Source: Desulfosporosinus sp. UBA5188 (lineage in GTDB: Bacteria; Bacillota; Desulfitobacteriia; Desulfitobacteriales; Desulfitobacteriaceae). Taken from it: DNA of 21,443 bases. Location: the NCBI GenBank assembly GCA_002413075.1, contig DHWG01000122.1, positions 1,099 to 22,541 on the forward strand, given 5' to 3'. Position numbers and translations under genes: made by a program. The first letter of the stretch is position 1, and the number at the start of each line of letters is the position of its first letter. Shown piece after piece: positions 13,598 through 21,292 of the stretch. Under the pieces are notes generated by a model. That model had not been told where the DNA came from. It saw only the letters and a list, made by a program, of their open reading frames with translations, and ran no database searches.

Positions 13598-14590
13598 ATG
13601 AGCGAGGTTCAGAACATCCGTGAGCGGAGTGAAAGGGAAGAACAAGAACGCCTTTCTCCATATGGTGCAAAAAGCAAATATGCCATGCGCGACCGATTGG
13701 AAGAAGAGTGCCCGATCCGGACAAAATTTCAAAGGGATCGTGATCGGATTTTGCACAGTAAACCGTTTCGTCGCCTTAAACATAAGACTCAGGTCTATAT
13801 TGCCCCTACTGGGGATCATTACAGAACCCGTATGACCCATAGCTTAGAAGTTTCACAAATATGCCGAACCATTGCTCGAGGGCTACAGCTAAATGAGGAT
13901 CTCATCGAAGCGATTGCTTTAGGGCATGATGTCGGTCACACGCCTTTCGGACATTGTGGGGAGGAAGCGCTGCAGCACATTATCACGCATTTTGAACATA
14001 ATGAGCAATCAATACGTATTTTAAAGGTTCTTGCCCGGGAAGGTCAGGGCTTGAATCTGACCGAGCCTGTTCTGGATGGAATACTACATCACACTGGCGC
14101 AGGGATTCCAAGAACCCTCGAGGGACAGATCGTGAAAACAGGAGACCGGATTGCCTATCTTTGTCATGATTACGATGATGCATTGCGGGCAGGTCTACTC
14201 GTAAGAAGTAACTTGCCTGAGACGATTAAGGAGACGCTTGGAGATAAGCCAAGCGCTATGATTGCGACGATGGTGGCTGACATGATTGAGTCCTCTACTT
14301 CGCAAAACTGTATTCATCAGTCTGTGATAGTCCAAACAGCCATGCAGGAATTCCGGCAATTTATGTTTGAAAATGTTTACAACAGCTCAATCTTACGTGA
14401 AGAGCGTCGCAAAGGGCAATACATTATTGAGGCCCTTTTTGATTATTATATTCGGGATACCTCTAAACTCCCTGAGGGCTTTTTGATTTGGGCAGACGGG
14501 GACAAAACCAAAGCGGTTGTGGATTATATATCCGGTCTGACCGATAATTACGCGATTGATCTGTTTTCAAGATTGTTCATTCCAAGGTAG
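13598..14590 (+). CDS. dgt: dGTPase-like HD-domain deoxynucleotide triphosphohydrolase
   Basis: A 330-residue HD hydrolase of the Dgt family, which splits dNTPs (typically dGTP) into the nucleoside and tripolyphosphate. Metal ligands are visible: His81 in TRMTHSLEV, His110-Asp111 in ALGHDVGHTPFGHCGE, and an Asp within DRIAYLCHDYDDAL (183-194). The N-terminal RTKFQRDRDRILHSKPFRRLKHKTQV is the usual lead-in of the family. ATG 13598 is preceded by a G-rich ribosome-binding site at 13585-13590. The length is that of the shorter gram-positive members rather than the 500-residue enterobacterial enzyme. In several related clostridia I recall this gene just before dnaG, consistent with a role in keeping dNTP pools for replication. 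The exact substrate is not certain. Confidence 0.93.
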   Translation: MSEVQNIRERSEREEQERLSPYGAKSKYAMRDRLEEECPIRTKFQRDRDRILHSKPFRRLKHKTQVYIAPTGDHYRTRMTHSLEVSQICRTIARGLQLNEDLIEAIALGHDVGHTPFGHCGEEALQHIITHFEHNEQSIRILKVLAREGQGLNLTEPVLDGILHHTGAGIPRTLEGQIVKTGDRIAYLCHDYDDALRAGLLVRSNLPETIKETLGDKPSAMIATMVADMIESSTSQNCIHQSVIVQTAMQEFRQFMFENVYNSSILREERRKGQYIIEALFDYYIRDTSKLPEGFLIWADGDKTKAVVDYISGLTDNYAIDLFSRLFIPR

Positions 14591-14625
14591 GACGGAAGTT
14601 TATTAGCTCGGCCAATGTTGTCGTG

Positions 14626-14675
14626 AAAAGAAGCAACGCACCTGGTCATTACGACTAGGGGGCGTTGCTTCTTTT
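14626..14675. terminator. Bidirectional terminator between dgt and the GerMN gene
   Basis: AAAAGAAGCAACGC (14626-14639) pairs perfectly with GCGTTGCTTCTTTT (14662-14675), and CCTGGTC (14641-14647) with GACTAGG (14653-14659). It lies between two convergent genes and has A- and T-runs on opposite sides, so it serves both. Confidence 0.88.
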
Positions 14676-14689
14676 AAATGTGTTCTTGT

Positions 14690-15325
14690 TTACTTCTTGA
14701 TGATTAAGCTTTCATTACGTTTGAGTGGTTTACTACTTTCTATACTTTCGAGCATTCCATCCATTTTTTTCCCGTTCAAGAGAAATTGGACGCTTTTAAC
14801 GTTAGGAAGAGTGGTTAAGGTATCCACGATGCTATACATGGTCATTTGTTCACCCGCTGAGCCGCCACCAAAGTTCTTTTGGAATTCTGAGGAAAGATCA
14901 AGGGTTGCTACGCCGTCAGCGCTAACTGTCGCACTGAGTAAAGTCGTCCCCTTAGGAAGTGGCTTTTCCAATCCGGATGGGGGAGTTTCCAGCTCTTTAA
15001 ACATGGCTTTGATGACTTCTTTATTTTTCACGGCCACGGTTCGCTCCGTGGCAATTAAGCCACTGGCATCAGCATTGGGGAAGTAGAGCGTTAATTTTAC
15101 GGACTCTTGGGTGGCGTCCGAGTGGGTGACTTGGTCAGCCGGCGTTGGAGTCACAGACGTTGAGGTCGTTGGAGTTGTAGTTGGAGCCGTATCCGCGACT
15201 TTGGGTGTCGTGCCACTGGGAGCAATCGTTGATGTTTTGGACGAACCACAGCCTGTCATAAAGACTCCCGCAAGTAGAATTGTCACAATTGTTGTAAATA
15301 GTGTTGTACACCTATGTCTGGACAT
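14690..15325 (-). CDS. GerMN-domain lipoprotein
   Basis: A 211-residue lipoprotein. The N-terminus has a short basic stretch, a hydrophobic segment (TIVTILLAGVFM) and a lipobox ending TGC with Cys26 as the lipidated residue. A Thr/Pro/Ser-rich linker (about 28-70) leads into a GerMN domain (about 75-207: VKLTLYFPNAD, then ATERTVAVKN, KGTTLLSATVSADGVATLDLS, FGGGSAGEQMTMYSIVDTLT, VKSVQFLLNGKKM). GerMN domains occur in B. subtilis GerM, which is needed for sporulation and germination, and in other envelope proteins. It should sit on the outer face of the membrane or forespore. ATG 15323-15325 (reverse) has AAAGGTGGAG five bases upstream. It is convergent with dgt and divergent from dnaG, so it is transcribed alone. 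Its precise role is not known. Confidence 0.9.
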   Translation of the reverse strand: MSRHRCTTLFTTIVTILLAGVFMTGCGSSKTSTIAPSGTTPKVADTAPTTTPTTSTSVTPTPADQVTHSDATQESVKLTLYFPNADASGLIATERTVAVKNKEVIKAMFKELETPPSGLEKPLPKGTTLLSATVSADGVATLDLSSEFQKNFGGGSAGEQMTMYSIVDTLTTLPNVKSVQFLLNGKKMDGMLESIESSKPLKRNESLIIKK

Positions 15326-15551
15326 AATAACTCCACCTTTCTCATAAAGTTCTTTATTTGTATCAATCTGTTTCTCATTTCAGAAGAATACAGATTATTG
15401 TTAATAGTTTACCATGATTTTCTAGTAGGGGATAGTGTTAAATGTGGTAACATCATCTCCCGTGTCTTAGCTACAGGGACACATGTCCGTCGTTTATGTG
15501 GAGGGAATGTAACACCACGGTTCTATAAATAAATGGCGAAGAAAGGAGGAA

Positions 15552-15674
15552 TTGCGGACCATAAAGGAGAATAAAATAGTTTCTGGGAGATTATTTGAAT
15601 TCTTTCTAAAAGTATTTCTTATTAAGAACGCTAAAAAAGAGGATTTCGTAAATTTTCGGCGAAGAATTGCATAA
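15552..15674 (+). CDS. Possible 40-residue basic peptide upstream of dnaG
   Basis: An open frame starts at TTG 15552 and ends at TAA 15672-15674. It reads MRTIKENKIVSGRLFEFF followed by a lysine/arginine-rich tail ending NFRRRIA. AAAGGAGG (15542-15549) lies just before the start but only two bases away, closer than usual. The composition is plausible for a small protein (hydrophobic middle, basic end), but the start codon is weak and there is no recognisable family. It could equally be chance or a leader upstream of dnaG. Confidence 0.25.
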   Translation: MRTIKENKIVSGRLFEFFLKVFLIKNAKKEDFVNFRRRIA

Positions 15675-15695
15675 GTGAAGGGTTGACAAACTAAA

Positions 15696-15720
15696 TATAA
15701 TGTGGGTAAACATCGAAGGG
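15696..15720 (+). promoter_or_regulatory. Possible -10 box and ribosome-binding site deciding the dnaG start
   Basis: TATAAT (15696-15701) directly abuts a GTG at 15702, while GAAGGG (15715-15720) lies eight bases before the in-frame GTG at 15729. If the -10 box is used, the transcript begins near 15708, after the first GTG, which favours 15729 as start. TTGACA at 15683-15688 is only seven bases from the TATAAT and cannot be its -35. Confidence 0.4.
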
Positions 15721-15728
15721 CGAAAAAC

Positions 15729-17585
15729 GTGGAAAATAGAATTCATGTGGATTTAATTCCAGAAGAGACTATCGAGGAAGTGCGTATGCGCACGGATATC
15801 GTTGAGGTTATATCTGAATACGTCACCTTGCAGCGTAAGGGGAAAAACTATTGGGGACTCTGTCCTTTCCATTCGGAAAAGACACCTAGTTTTACGGTGA
15901 CCCCTGAAAAACAAATGTTTTATTGTTTTGGCTGCAATGTTGGCGGAAATATTTTCACGTTTCTAATGAAGAAGGAAAATTGGTCTTTTGTGGAGAGCGT
16001 TAAAAGTTTGGCGAGTCGATATGGTGTGTCGCTTCCTGAGAAGGAACAATCTCCGCACGAACGGGAAGAAAACAGACTACGCCGACGTTTTGAAGAAATT
16101 AACGAATGGGCCGCAAGCTACTTTCATGACCTTCTACTGAGATTGCCGGAAGGCGAGCCTGGACGAGTTTACTTTGCTAAGCGCGGGATTGACCAAGAGA
16201 CCATGAAAAGCTTTCGCTTAGGTTATGCTCCGGAACGTTGGGATGGATTATTGGGTTACATGCAGGAACGGGGCGTCCGGCCTCATGAATTAGCCGAAGC
16301 AGGGCTGGCCGTTGAAAAGGAATCGCTCAGTAAAGATGGTCACCAGCAATATTATGACCGTTTCAGAAATCGCGTCCTATTTAGTATTCTCGACCGACGT
16401 AAACAGCCCATTGCCTTTGGTGGACGAGTGCTGGATGATTCAGTGCCGAAGTACCTTAATTCTCCAGAGAACATCTTCTTTAATAAAGGGCATAAACTCT
16501 ATGGAATGCATCGTGCCCATCAAGGTATTCGTGAAGAAGGCTATGCGCTCTTGGTCGAGGGTTATATGGATGTCATTGCTTTGCAAAATGCTGGGTTCCC
16601 CAATGCAGTCGCCTCCCTAGGGACCGCTTTAACCAAGGATCAGGCCAAACTTTTGAGACGGTATACATTACGGGTTGTCCTTCTCTATGATTCAGATGCA
16701 GCGGGAATTCAGGCCGCCTTTCGAGGAGGAGAAATTCTCCACGACGCTGGAGTAAGGGTGGACGTCTTGACCTTAGCGGGCGCAAAGGATCCGGATGAAT
16801 ACTTAAAAAGTTACGGTGTGGAGGAGTTTCGGAAAGCCCTGAATAAGGTTTTGACCTATGTGGAGTTCAAATATCGGACCATGGTTCGCGAAAAACCACC
16901 ACGAAACATCCCTGAAAAAGCAGAATTAGTGGTTAGACTGGCGAAGGATATCTTGAAAGTCACCAGTCCAGTTGAACGGGAAGGATATGAGCGCTTTTTG
17001 AGTTTGGAACTCGGCCTTACATTAGAGGCGGTACAACGCGAGATTGCAAGCCAGGAACCTAAAAAACCTAAAAAAGAAGGCCTACAGGAACTTTCTCAAC
17101 CAAAGCAGGTTAATAATGTAAAAAATGTATATAATATCACTAATGCCATTATATGTAAAGATAATAACGCCCCACCCCTTGCTACGGTCTATTTAGGCGT
17201 TTATCGAGCAGAACTCTTGCTTCTGCGTATACTTTTAGAAGATATTTCACATTTGCCGAAAATCAAGGCGATGTTGGGAGATTCCTTTTGGAAAGTGCCT
17301 GTACATCAACAAATCTTTAATTATCTCGATCAGGACGGCGTATTACCGGCGCACTGTGATGAAACAGTTCAAAGTCGGTTGGCGAGCTTGTTCCTGGAAG
17401 AGTTAGATATATCCCAAACTGAGAGACTTTTAGAGGATTGCATTAAAGAAATTCTTTCCACTCAAGCTGAGGAAAGAGTGGAAGATCTTCAGGCTCGCAT
17501 GGCGAATTTAGAAAAATCCGGTGACATGGCTGGGGCTATGGCTCTGTTGAAAGAGATAGGGGAGCGGTTAAAACGTGGCGAATAG
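15729..17585 (+). CDS. dnaG: DNA primase
   Basis: Makes RNA primers for the replisome and binds the replicative helicase. From GTG 15729 it has 618 residues, close to the usual 600. Domains in order: CHC2 zinc finger with Cys45, His48, Cys66 and Cys69 (GLCPFHSEKTPSF and FYCFGCNVGGN); the RNA-polymerase core with RFRNRVLFSILD and the EVIAFGGRVL-like segment; TOPRIM with Glu277 (LLVEGYMDVIAL) and Asp321/Asp323 (LLYDSDAAG) as metal ligands; and a C-terminal helicase-interaction region. I choose GTG 15729 over GTG 15702 because of the ribosome-binding site and because the product then starts (ENRI...) like B. subtilis DnaG (MGNRI...). An Asn/Lys/Val-rich, AT-rich linker (17104-17175) precedes the C-terminal domain. 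rpoD follows after 49 bp, so they form the classical operon. Confidence 0.96.
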   Translation: MENRIHVDLIPEETIEEVRMRTDIVEVISEYVTLQRKGKNYWGLCPFHSEKTPSFTVTPEKQMFYCFGCNVGGNIFTFLMKKENWSFVESVKSLASRYGVSLPEKEQSPHEREENRLRRRFEEINEWAASYFHDLLLRLPEGEPGRVYFAKRGIDQETMKSFRLGYAPERWDGLLGYMQERGVRPHELAEAGLAVEKESLSKDGHQQYYDRFRNRVLFSILDRRKQPIAFGGRVLDDSVPKYLNSPENIFFNKGHKLYGMHRAHQGIREEGYALLVEGYMDVIALQNAGFPNAVASLGTALTKDQAKLLRRYTLRVVLLYDSDAAGIQAAFRGGEILHDAGVRVDVLTLAGAKDPDEYLKSYGVEEFRKALNKVLTYVEFKYRTMVREKPPRNIPEKAELVVRLAKDILKVTSPVEREGYERFLSLELGLTLEAVQREIASQEPKKPKKEGLQELSQPKQVNNVKNVYNITNAIICKDNNAPPLATVYLGVYRAELLLLRILLEDISHLPKIKAMLGDSFWKVPVHQQIFNYLDQDGVLPAHCDETVQSRLASLFLEELDISQTERLLEDCIKEILSTQAEERVEDLQARMANLEKSGDMAGAMALLKEIGERLKRGE

Positions 17586-17634
17586 TAAGGTTAAAGAATC
17601 TCGTAAGAACGATTTGAGAGAAGGTGGGGGACAG

Positions 17635-18765
17635 ATGAACAAAGAACAAAAAACAGACAGCGTCGAAGCCCTCATCCAAAAAGGCAAAAAGAAAGGGTCC
17701 ATAACCTACCGTGAGATTATGGATGCCCTTCAAGGTGTTGATCTTTCTGCGGACCAAATTGACGATGTCTACCAACAATTAGGCCGTATGGGAATAGATG
17801 TGGTACCTGAGCCCGGACAAGTCGATCTAGAGGTTCTGAAAAAGGCCAAGCAACGTGAAGAAGAAAAAGCTGAGGAGTCTGAGGACGAAGAGGATGAAGA
17901 AGAGGCGGAAGTCGATCTAAGCGTCCCTGAAGGCGTGGGAATTGATGATCCAGTCCGCATGTATCTGAAAGAAATCGGACGCGTCCCCTTGCTTTCAGCT
18001 GAGGAAGAAATTCAATTGGCCAAGCGAATGGAGGCGGGTGACGAGGAAGCTAAGCGCCGGCTTGCTGAAGCCAATCTGCGACTTGTGGTTAGTATTGCGA
18101 AACGTTATGTCGGACGGGGTATGCTTTTCCTTGACCTGATTCAAGAAGGTAATCTTGGCCTGATTAAGGCCGTCGAAAAATTCGATTATATCAAAGGGTT
18201 TAAGTTTAGTACGTACGCCACCTGGTGGATCCGTCAAGCCATTACTCGTGCCATTGCGGATCAGGCTCGGACGATCCGGATTCCGGTGCATATGGTCGAA
18301 ACAATTAACAAGTTGATTCGTGTTTCACGGCAACTCTTGCAGGAATTGGGCAGGGAACCCATTCCTGAAGAAATCGCTAAAGTAATGGATATCCCGGTAG
18401 AACGTGTGCGCGAAATCATGAAGATTGCCCAAGAACCGGTTTCCCTAGAGACACCGATTGGGGAAGAGGAAGACTCGCATTTGGGCGATTTCATCCCAGA
18501 CGAGGATGCGCCTGCGCCAGCCGAGGCGGCTTCGTTCATTCTCTTAAAAGAGCAATTGGAAGAAGTTCTGGAAACCTTAACCCCCCGCGAAGAGAAAGTG
18601 CTGAGGTTGCGATTTGGACTGGATGATGGACGCACCCGGACTTTAGAAGAAGTTGGACAAGAATTTGGAGTGACTCGTGAACGGATTCGGCAGATTGAGG
18701 CCAAGGCCTTACGCAAGTTGCGTCATCCAAGCCGGAGTAAAAAGCTCAAGGATTACTTGGAATAA
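17635..18765 (+). CDS. rpoD: Primary RNA polymerase sigma factor (sigma-70 / SigA)
   Basis: The housekeeping sigma factor: it directs RNA polymerase to TTGACA/TATAAT promoters such as those in this window. From ATG 17635 it has 376 residues, a normal gram-positive length. Region 1.1 (about 8-65) is followed by a strongly acidic linker (EEEKAEESEDEEDEEE), region 1.2 (DDPVRMYLKEIGRVPLLS), region 2 with the -10 reading and melting segment (NLRLVVSIAKRYVGRGM through FSTYATWWIRQAITRAI), region 3, and region 4 with the helix-turn-helix that reads the -35 box (EVGQEFGVTRERIRQIEAKAL). AAGGTGGGGG at 17621-17630 sits right before ATG 17635; the longer frame from GTG 17575 would overlap the end of dnaG and lacks a site. 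No terminator is seen before the tRNA promoter. Confidence 0.97.
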   Translation: MNKEQKTDSVEALIQKGKKKGSITYREIMDALQGVDLSADQIDDVYQQLGRMGIDVVPEPGQVDLEVLKKAKQREEEKAEESEDEEDEEEAEVDLSVPEGVGIDDPVRMYLKEIGRVPLLSAEEEIQLAKRMEAGDEEAKRRLAEANLRLVVSIAKRYVGRGMLFLDLIQEGNLGLIKAVEKFDYIKGFKFSTYATWWIRQAITRAIADQARTIRIPVHMVETINKLIRVSRQLLQELGREPIPEEIAKVMDIPVERVREIMKIAQEPVSLETPIGEEEDSHLGDFIPDEDAPAPAEAASFILLKEQLEEVLETLTPREEKVLRLRFGLDDGRTRTLEEVGQEFGVTRERIRQIEAKALRKLRHPSRSKKLKDYLE

Positions 18766-18820
18766 GCGCTGAAATTCTATTAAGATTCCATCAGAAATTA
18801 TTTAAATTTAACATAAAGAC

Positions 18821-18849
18821 TTGACTATGGGGACCGAATTACGTATAAT
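18821..18849 (+). promoter_or_regulatory. Sigma-A promoter of the tRNA cluster
   Basis: TTGACT (18821-18826) and TATAAT (18844-18849) are separated by exactly 17 bp and lie 17 bp before the first tRNA. The first hexamer differs from consensus at one position. It probably drives all three tRNAs. Confidence 0.9.
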
Positions 18850-18865
18850 AACCCGTGCATGATAT

Positions 18866-18941
<76 letters not shown>

Positions 18942-18961
18942 TTTGCACTTCTAGCTTACAT

Positions 18962-19036
18962 GGGCCCATAGCTCAGCGGTAGAGCCCCCCGCTCATAACG
19001 GGTTGATCCTTGGTTCGAATCCAAGTGGGCCCACCA
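18962..19036 (+). tRNA. tRNA with CAT anticodon (Met, or Ile2)
   Basis: 75 nt: acceptor GGGCCCA/TGGGCCC, D-arm GCTC...GAGC, anticodon loop CTCATAA, T-arm CTTGG-TTCGAAT-CCAAG, discriminator A and encoded CCA. The anticodon stem has four G-C pairs and a C-U mismatch at its outer end. It lacks the GGG/CCC anticodon stem of initiator tRNA in the usual order. Elongator Met and lysidine-modified Ile2 cannot be separated by eye. Confidence 0.93.
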
Positions 19037-19118
19037 CAATCGACGCATGTCGCTCGAATGGGTGGAAGAGACAACGAAACACGGGCGCGTGTTCTAACCT
19101 TGAACGTCGACGAAACAG

Positions 19119-19193
19119 GGGCGATTAGCTCAGCGGTAGAGCGCATCCTTCACACGGATGAGGTCACTGGTTCGAGACCAGTATCGCCCACCA
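19119..19193 (+). tRNA. tRNA-Val (anticodon CAC)
   Basis: 75 nt: acceptor GGGCGAT/ATCGCCC, anticodon stem CATCC/GGATG with loop TTCACAC, T-arm ACTGG-TTCGAGA-CCAGT, discriminator A and encoded CCA. It lies 82 bp after the CAT tRNA and is the tRNA nearest to the mobile-element-like genes on the right. Confidence 0.97.
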
Positions 19194-19375
19194 AGGATAT
19201 AGACAAATTTGTTAATATAAATGCTGAAAGCCTTGGTACAGGCGGATCTATTAATATCGTAAAATCGTGGGGCTGAACGACAAAGCAGTTAAACACCCAC
19301 TAATATACGTAAGTATTTGTAAGTAGTCGGTCAAGATTCGGTCAGGGCAGTCAGAGATTTAATTTTCAGCTATGT
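19194..19375. other. Spacer between tRNA-Val and terminator, no gene seen
   Basis: The stretch holds no supported gene. It contains a small repeated hexamer (CGGTCA at about 19328 and 19339) and no copy of the tRNA-Val 3' end, so no attachment-site duplication is visible. Confidence 0.5.
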
Positions 19376-19411
19376 AAAATACTCATCCTCTGTTAGAAGG
19401 ATGAGTATTTT
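19376..19411 (+). terminator. Terminator of the tRNA cluster
   Basis: A perfect 14-bp stem (AAAATACTCATCCT 19376-19389 with 19398-19411) and 8-nt loop end in a T-rich tail. It lies about 180 bp after tRNA-Val. The A-run on the left allows function in reverse as well, facing the leftward frame that ends at 19419. Confidence 0.88.
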
Positions 19412-19418
19412 TATTGTT

Positions 19419-19676
19419 TCAATAGTAGTGCCCTTTTGGGGAGAAATTAGGATTGCCAAGGAAAAAGGAGTAGGGGATGTTTATTGCCCCTGCGGTATTT
19501 ACACCTAAGCTCATTACCCCCTCCAGAAGCTCTTCTGGGACCTCTATTCCAATATTAATCTTCTTAATGAACTTTTTAAATTCGATAATTATCGGGACCC
19601 AACTAAAACCGGAAGTAACAGGCATAAGATGAGGTACAGTAGGTAATGACGTAGTAGGAACTACAGGAGAAGACTA
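19419..19676 (-). pseudogene. Remnant of a proline-rich protein gene, C-terminal part
   Basis: On the minus strand the frame open from just after a TAG at 19674-19676 reads SSPVVPTTSLPTVPHLMPV, then TSGFSWVPIIIEFKKFIKK and EVPEELLEGVMSLGVN, ending KGHYY at the stop near 19419. An ATG at 19623-19625 is internal and has no ribosome-binding site. Further upstream (to about 19760) CCT-containing triplets continue in shifted frames with several TAG codons, as if a P-x-x repeat region had decayed. I do not recognise the family. It may be a broken surface or coat-type protein gene, or a chance frame. Confidence 0.3.
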
Positions 19677-19804
19677 GTCCTAGGAGCAGGTAAAGCGTAG
19701 GCGCAGCTAGGTATAGGTACATAACATAGGAGGTTAGTGTCGGTTAACAAAGGCTTCCCGGACTGCGTCTGATCTCCTCCCCGCTTCTACTTCCTGTTTA
19801 GCTG

Positions 19805-20860
19805 CTAATTCGCGTCGTGTTTTTTATAATGGTACGTCTCACTAAGGGATGCCGCTATCTCTAATTCCCACGTGTTTTCATCCCAAGATTTTAAAAGTCC
19901 TGTTTCGAAGAAGGTAGTTTCGTTGCCACAGTTATAACAATATCTGGCATTACCCAGGGCAAGAGTATGACAACTTTTAATGAAGCCTCTATAACCATTG
20001 TTGAGTGTATCAGTTACGGCACATTTATTTACTAAATCTGTTCCACAAATTATGCATTTATCACCATAGGCCGTTCTCGCGTTCTCACACTTCGGACAAA
20101 TACGCGTTCGTCCATTTTTATCAAGTTCATATCCATCAAATATCGTTTTCATTTCCCCTCTATTCAATAATCCGCTATGGCCACAGATGGGACAATATCT
20201 TGCTGTTTCGGAAACAAAAAAGTAACCGCAACGGTTACAATAATTTGAATGTATGGTGGAGTGTATATAACCTTTAAACTGTCTTAATAGATCAGTAGCA
20301 TTACTAATTGTGGTATTTTTTAAATCTAAACCAATGCATTTTAGCCTAGTAATCGCGGCTCTTTCTGAAATTTTGAAATGGTAAATTATATCGGTCTTAG
20401 ATTTTAGTTTTAATTGATTAACTATAATAACAGGAGAAAGAATATTTCTGGCAAATACATTTGCTTCATTTTCTAAAACATTATATTTCTCTTCCGAAAG
20501 AGAGCTACGGCTTAGAATTGTTTCTTTAAAATCAACAAGATGGGTTAATAGGATATGTCCTATTTCATGCATTAATGTGAATCTTATTCTGCCCTTGCTT
20601 CGAATAGTATCGTTATATGCGATAGTATAATTAACACCATCATACATAATGAACCCATCTTCGCTTTGGTAAGCTTTTTTGACTTGTGTAATATGAACAC
20701 GATGTATCTTAGCAAGCTCTGTGTATGTGATTAATCCCCATTTATGTTTAGTGATAATTATAAATGGATTTATAGGAAAGCTGGTTATATTATCTCTTAG
20801 TAAGAATTCGTGCGCCATTCTCACTGCTCTATTGTATCTGGCGTAGGAAGGGAACTTCAT
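19805..20860 (-). CDS. ImmA/IrrE-type metallopeptidase with C-terminal zinc-ribbon extension
   Basis: A 351-residue protein. The N-terminal 175 residues form an ImmA/IrrE peptidase: HEIGH at 98-102 with His98, Glu99 and His102, and the third-ligand region LENEANVFARNIL (129-141). In ICEBs1 and related elements ImmA cleaves the partner XRE repressor to switch the element on. The C-terminal half is unusual: Cys pairs at 208/211 with 223/226, 255/258 with 269/272, and 308/311 (with Cys280 and Cys297 before them) look like two complete zinc ribbons and a third possible one. Typical ImmA proteins stop near 170-180 residues. Its ATG shares one base with the stop of the XRE gene (TAATG), so the pair is translationally coupled. 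The gene is far richer in A+T than the housekeeping genes, consistent with transfer. Confidence 0.88.
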   Translation of the reverse strand: MKFPSYARYNRAVRMAHEFLLRDNITSFPINPFIIITKHKWGLITYTELAKIHRVHITQVKKAYQSEDGFIMYDGVNYTIAYNDTIRSKGRIRFTLMHEIGHILLTHLVDFKETILSRSSLSEEKYNVLENEANVFARNILSPVIIVNQLKLKSKTDIIYHFKISERAAITRLKCIGLDLKNTTISNATDLLRQFKGYIHSTIHSNYCNRCGYFFVSETARYCPICGHSGLLNRGEMKTIFDGYELDKNGRTRICPKCENARTAYGDKCIICGTDLVNKCAVTDTLNNGYRGFIKSCHTLALGNARYCYNCGNETTFFETGLLKSWDENTWELEIAASLSETYHYKKHDAN

Positions 20861-21189
20861 TATTTTCCTAACGCCTCTTTTCCACGTTCACGCATGGTTT
20901 TGATCATCGCTTTAAGTAAGTCCTGATCTCCAACAGTAAGGTCTTGAATATCTCGCGCCAATGTTCTAATGTTAACATCGATTAAATCAAGTTCAGTTCT
21001 CCCAAGAAGGTAATCGGTACTTGTGTTTAAGATATCTGCAATTTTACCTAACACCTCACTCGGCGGAACCGCCGTATCTCTTTCATAATGCGAAAAATTT
21101 GCGCGATTCATATTTAGCTTTTCCACCATCTGGTCTTGAGTTAATCCTTGTCTATTGCGAAGCTCCTTGATTCTTGCACCAATTGTCAT
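20860..21189 (-). CDS. XRE-family repressor (ImmR/cI-like)
   Basis: A 109-residue regulator. Residues 5-62 form a classical XRE helix-turn-helix (IKELRNRQGLTQDQMVEKL, then MNRANFSHYERDTAVPP and LGKIADILNTSTDYLLGR), followed by a helical tail of about 45 residues that may mediate dimerisation or recognition by the peptidase. AAGGGGGAT lies just upstream of ATG 21187-21189 (reverse). It is the first gene of a two-gene unit with the ImmA-type peptidase and faces a second XRE gene across about 100 bp of control DNA. By analogy with ICEBs1 ImmR it would repress the rightward genes until cleaved by the peptidase. Confidence 0.92.
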   Translation of the reverse strand: MTIGARIKELRNRQGLTQDQMVEKLNMNRANFSHYERDTAVPPSEVLGKIADILNTSTDYLLGRTELDLIDVNIRTLARDIQDLTVGDQDLLKAMIKTMRERGKEALGK

Positions 21190-21223
21190 ATATAATCCCC
21201 CTTTTCTTATAAAAAGATAAATG

Positions 21224-21244
21224 TATTTACATATTGCGTAAATA
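21224..21244. promoter_or_regulatory. Palindromic operator between divergent XRE genes
   Basis: TATTTAC-N7-GTAAATA is a perfect 7-bp inverted repeat in the control region. On the leftward side TTGAAT (plus-strand 21265-21270) and TTTTAT (plus-strand 21242-21247) form a possible 17-nt-spaced promoter, whose -10 box overlaps the palindrome. A related half-site, CTTACATGATA, begins at 21249. It is the probable binding site of the XRE repressor. Confidence 0.6.
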
Positions 21245-21292
21245 AAACTTACATGATACTATTATATTCAAGGCAAAGGTGGTGAATACACT

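Larger units (their letters stand above)
15326..15728. other. Intergenic region between the GerMN gene and dnaG
   Basis: About 400 bp that must hold the promoter of the leftward GerMN gene and that of dnaG. It also contains a possible 40-codon frame (15552-15674). TATAAT occurs at 15696-15701. No convincing sporulation-sigma promoter was found for the lipoprotein gene. Confidence 0.5.

Noticed and set aside
15683..15701. TTGACA followed by TATAAT as a dnaG promoter
   Set aside because: The hexamers are only 7 bp apart, so they cannot work as a -35/-10 pair.
19010..19276. 88-codon plus-strand frame across two tRNAs
   Set aside because: It is a reading of tRNA-Val and flanking spacer.
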